Shown piece after piece: positions 21,101 to 31,177 of a DNA stretch of 64,000 nt. Both the position numbers and the translations under genes were made by a program. This DNA is from Alnus glutinosa (taxonomy: Eukaryota > Streptophyta > Magnoliopsida > Fagales > Betulaceae), in contig NC_084897.1 in assembly GCF_958979055.1 (NCBI RefSeq), positions 25,075,628-25,139,627 of the forward strand. Reading direction: 5' to 3'. The notes beneath the pieces were generated by a model. That model was not told the origin of the DNA, did not search any database, and saw nothing but the letters and a program-made list of their open reading frames with translations. Within the stretch, counting starts at the first letter, position 1; each line of letters opens with the position of its first letter.

Positions 21101-23970
21101 CTATCAATCACAATGACATGCTTCTTTCTGAGATTGTCCAAGGTGAGGATCTTCCCTTGCGTTGCCGTCCAAGCGAAGAAAGCCACTTTCAAGGGAACCT
21201 TGGTCCGCCATGTACTTTTCCAGGGAAACTGAATATCCTCTTTGCAAGCAAGAACTTTATAGAAAGATCTAACATCAAATTTCCCTTTGTGAGAAGGAGA
21301 CCACTGGAGTTGGTCTTCCCCATCACCATCCACTCTAGTTGAGTACAACAAAGAGAAAAAGGAGGCCAAAACATCCACCTCCCAGTCGTGAGCCGCTCAA
21401 AAGAAGCTAACATCCCACTGATAGGACCCGCTCCCCACAACCAAATGGTCTGCAACATGTGCATCCTTGTCACGCGCTATGTCATACAAAACTGGGAAAG
21501 CTACTTTAAGGGGCACCTCACCACACCACACGTCGTTCCAAAAACGGATCCTAAATCCATTTCCCAAAATGAGTATGGTATGGCTACAAAGCAAACTCCA
21601 CCCCTTCCTAATATTCTTCCAAAGCCCTACTCCATGTGACCCAGGGGGGTCTAAAGAATACCAACCAGCCCAAGTAGAACCATACTTTGCATCCACAACA
21701 GATTTCCACCAAGCTTCTCTCTCATAGGCATAACGCCACAACCACTTCCCTAAAAGAGCTTTATTGAAGATCCTCAAATTTCGGATGCCCAAACCACCAT
21801 TTGAAATAGGAGAACAAACCTTGGACCAATTAACCAGATGAAATTTAAATTCTTCACCTATACCTCCCCACAAGAACTGGAGGAAATAGGGAATAGAGAA
21901 AGCAAGTACGTAGGAAGATTAGAGAGAGCTTTTTATAAGAGTAACTCTGCAACCCTTCGACAGATACAACCGCTTCCAGCTACAACCGCTTCCAACTAAA
22001 TCTGCTATGTTGAGTCTTGAAATTATGGCCTTGTTTGATAGAATACAAAACAATACAACACTGTTCATGTGTTTTTTTTTTTTTTTTTTCATTTTTTTAT
22101 ATTTTTCACCACCAATCAACATCAAAACATTCCCACTTTTTTCACTTTTTATATCACATCGATAATTTTTTATTACTATTCAAATAAAAAAAATTCACTA
22201 CAATACAAAATTTTTTCACCTTTTTATACAAATTCTTTTTATTTTATATCACATCATCACTTTTTACAAATTTCAAAACTAACAACCCACTACTCTGCTC
22301 TGTTCTATTCTGTACATGTATTTATCAAACAAGCCCTATAAGTTAAAGAAAAGAAAAAATCCATGACTACACTCGTAACAGCCCATTATCTCAAAAGTTC
22401 TTTTCTAACCTCTGTATATTCAGCATTCAACCAACTACACAACATTTGCGCTACCCGTAGTTCAAAGGAGGCTTTTCTTATCTCATGTTTCAAAGAGATT
22501 TTTTTTTTTTTGATAAGTAATTTCAATCATGTTTCAAAGAGATTTAATGCTACCACATGTGGTTTTGGTCTTTTACTTGATTTAGAGAGAGAGAGAGAGA
22601 GAGAGAGATTGAAATACCTGAAGATCAAAAACATCTACCTCATATCTAAAAGTTGTGAAAAACTTTCTTAAAGAAAAAGAGCTATCTGATGCTCACTATC
22701 AATATTACACCAGAGCTGGGGACAAAATCCATCACAATCCACGAATGAGTGAATAGAATTAATGCAAAAGAAAAATACACAAAAGAACTTATGATCTAAC
22801 TATAACTAATCATATAGCAGACACCAAAAACCTCCAAGAAAGAGTGGGCCATAATAACTCAACTTGTGGGGAAAAAGAAACAGCGATAAGCGAAGACACA
22901 TGTCATTAGATGATAAGAAATTATACAAAAAGGGGATGCTAACAATTTAAAATAAAATAAAAATAAAAAATAAGCTAGTAATATGAGGCCAACAAGATTA
23001 CCTAAACAAATATGGCCGTTGCTATATATATGAGGATGCAGTGGAGCAGGATGCAGAAATATAACCTGTCAAAATCACAGCCAGAATCAAAAGCAAACAA
23101 CAGGACAACGTCACCAAAACACTTGTTTAACTCTACCCGAGGTCGAGTACATATTACACAATTAAACGACTTCATGCAGACCTGTGGGGCTTCCATTGGG
23201 TAATGCTCAGGAAAGTCGACCTGAAGTTGATAAGTTTCATTTGCGTAGAGGGTTCCTGGAGCTCCATTGACTTCAATTACCCACCTTTGGATCCAAAATT
23301 CCCAAAAAAATAACAACTCAATTTCAATATACTAACTAAAGCAGTAAAACGTAGAAATACATCAAAATCAGAGAAAAAGTAGACGAAAAGACATCGAAAC
23401 CAGATTTTGAACCCAAAATTTCAATCACTTACAATATTAAAAACAACTTATAAAATACACGCACATATACACACACATGTCCACTAACCCGACGCTAACA
23501 TCACTATTTTCCTAAGTTAAGGCCAGTCAATCATTTCTAGGAATCAAAAACACGCTCAAAGCCCAACGATTCAAAATTTTATTGTCTACAATTCTTCCCT
23601 AGGCTTTCTCAGTATGCAAGCAGAGATTATAAATTGAATTGATTAACATATAAAACCCTAAAGAACCAAAAAATAAAAAATCAAAACTACCTTTGGAGAT
23701 TATCGGTGACTTTGTGTTTGAAACCTGCAGGAGGATTGACCTGCCACTCGACAAGCTCCTTCTGGAGGCGATTGCAAGCAATCTTACTCAGAGCCTAAGA
23801 ACACCAATATTCAAAATCACAACCACAATCCAATATAAATATGAAAGATTTGAATAACACATATAAATACGAATTAGGATTGTTTTTTATTGTATCTATT
23901 TGTGAAGCGTATGTGTGAAGTGAGAAAATTAGGGCAAAACCTTGCGCGTGGAGGCGGAGGAGCTGGTCAT
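18197..23970 (-). CDS. UBC16: Ubiquitin-conjugating enzyme E2, UBC16/18 type
   Basis: Six minus-strand exons: 23970-23941 (30 nt), 23794-23691 (104), 23284-23182 (103), 23065-23002 (64), 18620-18532 (89) and 18292-18197 (96), total 486 nt and 161 aa, the length of Arabidopsis UBC16-18. The protein starts MTSSSASTRK, continues ALSKIACNRLQKELVEWQVN, WVIEVNGAPGTLYANETYQL, and ends PKETRWWFHDDKV. The active-site Cys is residue 99 in SNGHICLDILYDSWSP. The usual HPN triplet reads HPH, typical of this subgroup. E2 enzymes take ubiquitin from E1 as a thioester and pass it on with E3 ligases. Intron 4 spans 18621-23001 (4381 bp) and carries a LINE fragment and a MITE in its middle. All reading frames and splice phases are intact. 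The symbol denotes the subgroup, not a specific orthologue. Confidence 0.95.
18930..19770. other. Unexplained GC-richer block in UBC intron 4
   Basis: Unlike the AT-rich intron around it, this stretch is richer in GC, has CT-rich runs (19422-19437), a TATAAATA (19111-19118) and a short promoter-like plus 5'-UTR-like layout. It opens with gggcaaatgcccaacc and closes with ccaatggaaatagccaaaaa. No protein family was recognised in any frame. It may be a captured promoter or exon in a transposon; ends not found. Confidence 0.35.
20634..21995 (-). mobile_element. 5'-truncated L1-type LINE fragment in UBC intron 4
   Basis: Minus-strand frames give the 3' end of a plant L1 ORF2: LYLSKGCRVTLIKSSL at the 5' side (about 21990), then FLWGGIGEEFKFHLVNWSKV, GGLGIRNLRIFNKALLGKWL, and after a frame break near 21390 the zinc-binding RT-associated domain (WRTKVPLKVAFFAWTA, CCMCKMNGESVDHLLLHC). 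The 3' end at 20634-20649 is an A tail (T-rich on plus). Only one clear frame break separates long open stretches, suggesting a fairly recent insertion. It lies in the same orientation as the host gene. It lacks endonuclease and the RT catalytic part, so it is dead on arrival. Confidence 0.88.
22027..22336. mobile_element. hAT-like MITE in UBC intron 4
   Basis: Reverse-orientation relative of 9511-9799: starts GGCCTTGTTTGATA, ends TATCAAACAAGCCC, with tatatcacatc, ttactattcaaataaaaaa and cccactactctg motifs shared. No target duplication was found. Confidence 0.65.
22584..22608. repeat. (AG)n microsatellite
   Basis: About twelve AG units in UBC intron 4. Confidence 0.9.
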
Positions 23971-24155
23971 GGCTTTCTCTCTACAATGGCGGAGAGTCTG
24001 AGAGAGAGAGAGATTGTGGAGTTTGACGAAATGGACAAAGAGCCAGCGACGGTTTGTGTGAGCCAATTTGCCCCCACCGTATATTTTTATTTATTTGTTT
24101 CACGTCTTATCTTACCAAGGCAGCTTTTTGTGCTGACAAGGCACTAATCCCTAAA

Positions 24156-24165
24156 ACGACGTCGT
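24156..24165. promoter_or_regulatory. ACGACGTCGT palindrome upstream of UBC
   Basis: Perfect 10-bp palindrome containing GACGTC, the C-box core bound by plant bZIP factors, 186 bp upstream of the UBC start. An ACGTG (G-box-like) occurs at about 24180. Promoter role is inferred from position only; the same core also occurs inside a repeat at about 27343. Confidence 0.35.
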
Positions 24166-25499
24166 CACAACTGACTAACACGTGCGACTCGACGTTGCTT
24201 CGCGTTGTTCTTGTTTCCTTCTTTTTCTATTCTCCATCTTGTCATTTTCAAATTGTCTTGTTCTTCTTTCATGGTTTTTCCCTTTTCAATTGAAACACTA
24301 GAGTATCTACCGAGTGATAATTAGAACTTTTGTTTATTTTTGAAAGGAGAAATGTTACTCTTCCGACTCTTTTGGCACATGTTATTTATAAAATAATAAA
24401 TAAATAAAAAACATATAGATCGATGTGATATATTTTTAATTATTATTTATTCGGACCGATATGAGAAGCCACTTAAATTACGGCATATTTTATATGAACT
24501 AGGTTGATATATAGAATTGAAAGAGTTATGAGTAATTCAATTTAATTCATCCCCCCTATCACCCCATCTCTCAATACCCACGTAGTGTGATCTTCTAATT
24601 AAAAAGTTAATCTTTATACATCAAATACTATAAAGGATCCAAATAAGCATTAGGAGATGGGGAATGATATATAGTATTACCATTTTGAATCTCTCTCCAA
24701 AAAAAAAAAAAAAACCATTTTGAAATTGAATATTTGATATGAAAATTTAATTTTCATAAATCATAAGACATAACATGGCATCAATTAAAAATAGTTACCA
24801 TCTTTTTATCATTAATTTTACTTCTTTCAAGCTAAGGAATGAAGGTTCTATAATAGATAAGGAGAAATGATATATATTACACCACATCTTACCTTTATTT
24901 TATTAGGTTGAGGTAATAGTGTCCATCAACCCTTGAATCAGTCATTATTAAAAAAATAAATCAAGATCTGATAAGTACTACCAAATTAGCCCAGTAAAAT
25001 AAGGGTGGAATGAGAATATAACAATATATAGCATTATTGCATTAAAAAAAAAAAAACAATATATAGCTCAACCATAAAAATCTACTTTATATACTTTTGA
25101 AATTGGCACATGGATAATAAATATTTAATTTTTATTAACTTTAAATAATATAGCACTGTATACACTAGAATTATCAATTGCGTTTTGTCTATTTCAAGAA
25201 GACAAGAACAAATAAGAGGAATTTAATATCCATGACTGTGGGATTTATGAAAATTTATGAGTTAATTTGAAACCCCACGAGTAATTTCTGTAAAATTTAA
25301 ACAGCTTAATAGAATCCACATCTTATACTACTATTATTTATTGCTTAATTAGAAAAAAAATATTAAGATTATTCTTATTTTTTTCGGACATCATTATTAT
25401 TACAATCATTAATCCTCTCTTGCTCTAACTTTTAGTATTTGTGCTTCATATCCAGGTCAGCAAATTGTCTCTTTAATTTAGCTTAAAAAAAATAACCTT
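24166..25499. other. AT-rich intergenic region
   Basis: No gene. Contains MITE-like fragments beginning GGAGAAATG (24347 and 24860) related in style to the element at 45683, and A tracts at 24699-24713 and 25045-25056. Confidence 0.5.
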
Positions 25500-26152
25500 A
25501 TGCTCCGTTTGTTTCGGTGTAAAATGATTTCCGTCGTAAAATAATTTTGGAGAAGTCATTTTTCAGGAAAAATATTTTCTGTCGAAATCATTTTTCGGTG
25601 TTTGGCGCGTACGGAAAATTACAAATATTTTTTATATTTTAATTTAATCATATTAATTTAAAAAAATAAATAAATTTTATTCACAAAATAAAAAATAGTA
25701 ATATAAAATAATATAAAAATATTTTTTTTTTATATTTGCCAGATACAAATTCCGGCACAAAACGGTCGGATCCTCTGGCCAGTCTAGCCGGAATCAAGCA
25801 CGGTATACCTGGAATCCGGCGACATCTGCCTGACGTCACCGGATTCTGACCTAATATGTCGGATTCCGGCACCGACTGGAGTCGGAATCTGGCTTGTCGA
25901 AATCCGACAATAGTCCGTTACTTGAACGTAAAGGTCAACTGCATTGTTTAAAAGAGAATCGATTGCATCTACCATCTACGAAAAAAAAATTACGCTTTTA
26001 AAAAGCGTAAATCATTTTCCGAAATTTATTAAGCATTTTTGGTCAAATAAAAATCATTTTCTAGTTGACCATTATTTTTATCCATACCAAATACCGAAAA
26101 ATACCAAAATCATTTTTTCAGAAATCATTTTACACCGAAAGAATCGGAGCAT
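25500..26152. mobile_element. Foldback element with ATGCTCCG termini
   Basis: Ends ATGCTCCG(T/A)TT..TTTCGGTGTAAAATGATTT are inverted at 25500 and 26152, with further inverted stretches of ATTTTC-rich sequence. The middle (25740-25915) has several degenerate copies of a (T)CGGATTCCGGC motif. No ORF, no clear target duplication. Confidence 0.72.
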
Positions 26153-27073
26153 TATTCTATTCACTTTTTCCAAACACGTACTTCACACTCTTTATTTCAA
26201 CTATGATTTTCAATATTCTATTTGATTTTTTTTAAAAGCATGCACATTTTAAAGTCATGTATATATCTAATCAAAAGTTAAATTTTAATTTATTATTATT
26301 AATTATATATATATATATATATGTTAGGTAAGTATAATAGCAATTCATCAATTTTAGTTAAAATAACTTGCTGGACAAGCCAAAGGGAAACAAAAAAAAA
26401 TTTAGTAAAGTGGTATAACTTTTTCAGGTAAATGGTTAAAGACTTGAAAAGAACTTGACTTTTGTACTAAAATCTATATCATATCTGCCTGCAGGGTATG
26501 CCCAAACAAAAGAGCAGTCAAACTCGGGAGGCAGCATCTTTTTATTAGGCATGTATTGTGCCCTTCTCTTCAACCCTTTTGCTTTGTATGAGATTGGGCT
26601 GTGTTCCAAAATTCTTCTTATCCAGCACCAAAGCAATAAAGAAGACCAATTTCTAATTATTTGGTAGTAGCTTTTTGCTTTCTTGGCATCTTTTTAGGCA
26701 TGTATTTGCCCTCCCTTTCACTTTAAGTTTATTCTCAATCAACTTCAAATTCGAGGGCCATGGCAAAGTAGGATTAGCATATTCCAGCCCTGACTAATAT
26801 GGAAATGTTCCCTAGCAATTTGTCCATTGAAAAACCTTCAAGGTAAGGACTTCCACTAAGAAGGGATTTTTTTTTTTCAATTAAAAAATATATATTATTG
26901 CCCTTCATTTGAAATACCTTTTAGATTAAGGGCATGTTTGGGTAACACATTTTTTTATAGAGGTAACTTATTATTTGTATTCTTCCATCATATTGTTTTT
27001 AATTTTTTTGTATTTTTTTTTAGTTTTTCAAAATAAGCCGTGCACTCTATATAAACTATTTTTCCTTTAAAAA
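26153..27073. other. AT-rich intergenic region
   Basis: No gene supported. Holds an (AT)n run at about 26304-26322. The open frames near 26440-26660 do not resemble a known protein. Confidence 0.45.
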
Positions 27074-27445
27074 ATAGGGGTGGGCATCGGTTCGGTAGGC
27101 GGTTAAGTCGGTTAATTCGATCGGTTAACCGACTTTTGTCGGAATGCAGTCGGTGAATTTATTTCGGTTAAGTCGGTTAAGCGGATAATAGGCGGTTGGT
27201 TAAATCGGTTAAACGGTTAATAGGCAGTTGGTTAAGTCGGTTAAATTTGTTAACATGGGTAATGAAATGACGTCGTTTTAATTTTTTTAAAGAAAAAAGA
27301 AAAAGAAAAAGAAAAAAGATCAAACGTTTCATTTTTACTAAAACGACGTCGTTTTGTTTTATGTCGGTTCGGTTAATCGGTCGGAATAACAGGTGATTCG
27401 GTTCGGTAAGTAGTCGGTATGCAGATAATTTGCCGACCCCTATTA
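27074..27445. repeat. Dispersed repeat built of GGTTAA/CGGTT motifs
   Basis: Starts aataggggtgggcatcggtt and ends ...gccgacccctatt, so the outer ~9 bases are inverted. The interior repeats cggttaagtcggttaa many times and contains AAAACGACGTCGTTTT at about 27340 and a related tgacgtcgtttta at about 27268. No coding capacity. Confidence 0.6.
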
Positions 27446-29379
27446 AAAACGAAACTATTTTTCATTCTTTATTTTTATTCCCCAGAAAGTCCAAATGGAA
27501 CATTGAGAATGGAACATTGAGAAGCGGATTTGATAAAGTGATTCTTCTCCTGAGTCCTACCATTTATCAAGTGGAAGCTATATTTTTAGGGTATATAATA
27601 TAAAAGTTATTCCTTAAGGATTGCTTTTACTTGTCTCTCTAATTTTGATGCCTTTAGCAAGATGCAAAGAAATGCTTTTCCAAATTAAAAAAGAAAACCT
27701 GTGCAAGAAGGACACGTGAAAGCAGGCAGGAAAAGGAGGTCCACAATAAAAATGGGCCGGCCAACACCCAAAGCACCTCCATGGGTTGAACATCGATCAA
27801 CAAGTTATCATGAACAACAAGCGCCGCCCTCCCAGATGAGAATTTGGATCTCTCCATTTCAAATAAAGAGAATTCTCTCCGTTAAGTGTAAAAATGAAGA
27901 TATAATTGTCTTTTTACACTCTGTAAAAATATGAAAAGACAACTATACCCTTCATATTTAACTAAATGGAGGAATCATCTTCATTTGAAATAGAGAGGAT
28001 CCTTGACCCCCCGATGGCCCATTCCCACTTCCTTCCTCAATCAAATGAAATGATTCTCTCTTTTGCTAGAAAACTTTAGTAGAAGATGCTCTTTTGTCTA
28101 AGGAGGTGGGAAATCAGATATTCATCCACTACCTTTTTATAGTTATCATTAAAAGCATCTCCAGTAAGAGAAGTTAAAATAGCTACTGAAAAAGTATAAA
28201 TATCTACTTTAGCTACTCATTTTTCTAAACACACTCCAACAGTTCACTTTCTATTTTTTTTTTTTTTAAATATTGTTTTTTAATCTTTTTCTTAATTTAT
28301 TTTCATTTCTCTCTCATTCTCCGGTCTCCCCTAATCCCACTGTTTTTCATCGAAAATCGGCCGAACTTCGCACCTGGTTCATCGGAAATCACCCCGGTTG
28401 GGTTCACGACGACGACCCACCGTTGATCAACTCCTCTGGGTCATGGGTCCTCTGGTTCTCTCCTTCTCCGGTGATCTCCCTCTCTGTCCGATCTCTCTCT
28501 GTCTCTTTCTCTCACTTGATCTCTCTCTTTCTCACTCTCAATCTCCCTCTCTGATTCCTATCCATCCCCCCAGTCTTGTATTGTTTGTCGTGTTCACGTA
28601 GAGAAGAGAGAACAGAGAGAGATCGATTGAGGGAGAGAGAGAAAATATTAATAAAAAAAATTGTAAACAGATGAACAGTGAATAAGCAACATTGCTTATT
28701 TACTGTTCATGTGTTAAGAAAAATGGTTAAATTGATTATTCTGCTGGAGAAGAAAAAATGTTAATAATAATCAAATTTAACTAAATTAGCAAGTCTGCCG
28801 GAGACAGCTTAATGCACCTTTTTTTTTCGATGGTCCATTCTTCCAATTGCATTACTTATTGCCGGCACGGGAACCGGAACTATAACAACGAATTTGTTTG
28901 GATCAATTTTCTATTTTATTTGTAATTTTTTTTTTTTTTTTTGCACTTGACTTTTTTATTTTTTTATCCTCACCCCTACTATTGTAGTTTTATTTCGTTT
29001 TAATGTTGTTCATTTTGCTAAAAAATAAAAGAAGAAAGAGTTATGCTGTACAAATTCATTTTTGCGTAAACCACTATGCCGACAATTGATCGGGTCTGTA
29101 TGAACTCAAAAACTATAGCACCTCAGTTCTTTTCATGATGTACCCCATTAAGCACACAACTCAATGACATGACATTTTGTTTGATATTGCTCATAGCATT
29201 CACATCACTTCATCTCCTCTGAAGTTCAAAATGGTTTGGTTGCCAAAGTTTTGTTAATAGTAATAAGAAACAGTTGATGGGATATAAAATATTAAAAAAA
29301 AAAAAAATTATTTTATAAAAAAGTGAAAAAAAAATTTTGTTTTGTAGTCCAATTTTTTATTTAAATAGTAATAAAAAAT
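27446..29379. other. Intergenic region with MITE debris
   Basis: No gene. 27838-28000 has an imperfect inverted repeat (tctccatttcaaataaagag against tcatttgaaatagagagga). 28150-28815 may be another old element (gcatctccagtaa near one end, ctgccggagacagc near the other) with a CT-rich interior. 29230-29379 is the left half of a hAT-like MITE split by the insertion at 29380. Confidence 0.45.
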
Positions 29380-30063
29380 GGGATACATGTATAATAAATT
29401 TTTGAGTTGACGTGCGATTTGAAAATTGTTTCATTTTTTAATTTTAAACATTTACTCTTTAACTTTTTTGCATTTTTTAATTGAGTCATTCAGTCTATTT
29501 TTCATCCAATTTTGTTAACTCTGTTTGGCTGAGTCAGCATCGACAATTAAGCCTAAAAATGATGCCGTTTCAATATTTCCTTATTTTTTTAAATAATTTT
29601 ATTTAGAAATAATAAAATAGAAAAAAAAATTAAAAAAAAAAAGAAAGAAAGAAGGGGAGTGGCCGACCACCCCCATTTTGGCCAAGGGTTGGCCGGTATG
29701 GGGTGGCCGAACCATTTTTTATTTTTATTTTTCTGCTATAAGGTGGTTTGGCCACCCCAGACCAGCCAAAGGGATTGCTAAGCCACCCCCTTCGCCAAAA
29801 TGAAGAGCCACCCCTTTTTTTTAAAATAAAATTATTAAAAAAATAAGAAAATATTGAAACTACGTCGTTTTAAACTTAGTTGTCGATGTTAATGTGGCCA
29901 AACGGTGACTCAACCAAACGGAGTTAACAAAATTGGATGAAAAATGGACAAAATGACCAAATTCAAAAACGCGAAAAGATTAAGGAGTAAATGTTTAAAA
30001 TTAAAAAGTGAATAACCATTTTCAAATTGCGCATTAACTTAGAGATTTATTATACATTTACCC
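29380..30063. mobile_element. 684-bp foldback transposon with 8-bp target duplication
   Basis: Arms of about 240 bp are inverted repeats (start GGGATACATGTATAATAAAT, end ATTTATTATACATTTACCC). Exact TAAAAAAT copies flank it at 29372-29379 and 30064-30071. It sits inside an older hAT-like MITE whose halves resume at both sides. The central ~170 bp is GC-rich with several ggccacccc / ggggtggcc inverted motifs. No transposase. Confidence 0.88.
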
Positions 30064-30153
30064 TAAAAAATAATTGATGTGATATAAAAAATAAAAATAA
30101 AAGTTCAAATGTTTTGGAATTGACTTTTTTGAAAAGAAGTGAAGAAAAAAAAA

Positions 30154-30177
30154 GGGGGGGGGGGGGGGGGGGGGGGG
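30154..30177 (+). repeat. Run of 24 G
   Basis: Uninterrupted G24 preceded by an A run, exceptional in this AT-rich sequence. Could fold as a G-quadruplex; length may be affected by sequencing or assembly error. Confidence 0.85.
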
Positions 30178-31177
30178 AGAATAAAAGGTTGCCAAACGGT
30201 GCCTAAATTTTTATATTTTGACTACCTACATATCACTCTAAACTTTAATTATCTACTTCCACTATTCTATCTAAATATATTTTCTTTTTTAAAGCATGTA
30301 CATTTCAAAGTCGTGTGCATGTCTTATCAAGAATAAAAAGTAAATTTTTGTATTTTTATTTTTTTTTACATTTGGTGAGCATTGTATCAGCTTACCAAAT
30401 TTTGGGCTAAAGTAACTAGCCGGATACAACTATTTTAGCACCTAAATTTGCAACCCGGCTAGCCAAAATAACCATTGGCTAGCTTGGTGTGATCTGTATT
30501 TAGCACAACTTGATCTTTCTCTAGTCAGATGCCAGTTATTAAAGAGAGCCTCTAACTTCTCTAGTTCACTGAATAGAGTTAGAATTGCATCCCACTGAGT
30601 TATGTCCACTTGCTCCGACCTGAGATCAGACCACGATGTGGCTACCACCGGGCGTGTTGAATTTCAGATTTAGACTGCATTAGAATAACATGAACAGACA
30701 TCAACTGAAAATAACACAATATGTTAACAATTCTCCAAAGTAGTACACTTTAAAAGATTGAATTATATTATTTGGTGATTGCAGTTTCAACTTGTGATAT
30801 AAGATGACATTATCTGCATCTTGCAGATTACTAATTGATTGGCCACGTTGGCCTCGTTTGTTAATGTTTTTTATTTGAAATCGTGTCCTGACGTGATATA
30901 AAGGTGAAAACAGTTTTAAATGTTTTGTTTTTTTGAGTTGTTTGTTAATGTTTTTGTTTTAAAAACAAAAACAAAAGGGAGAATGTTTCCTAATGCAATA
31001 TTAAACAGCGGTATTAGTTCTTTACCCAGGAAACTTGGTTCCTCATTCATGTTTCAGCTGGCTTAGAGGGACATTGTTCCCCAAATACATTCTAAATTTC
31101 AAAAGCAACTTTGCAATCACTCTTCAGAAGGTAAAAATTCAAACATAAGTGTGATCATTTAGAATGAGAAAAACGAA
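30178..31177. other. Region 3' of D2HGDH
   Basis: No gene recognised. The minus-strand frame 30442-30648 has no family resemblance. A possible extra D2HGDH 3' exon or its 3' UTR would lie here. Confidence 0.4.

Noticed and set aside
30442..30648. 68-aa minus-strand ORF as the 3' exon of D2HGDH
   Set aside because: No similarity to the D2HGDH C-terminus, which already ends normally at 31178.
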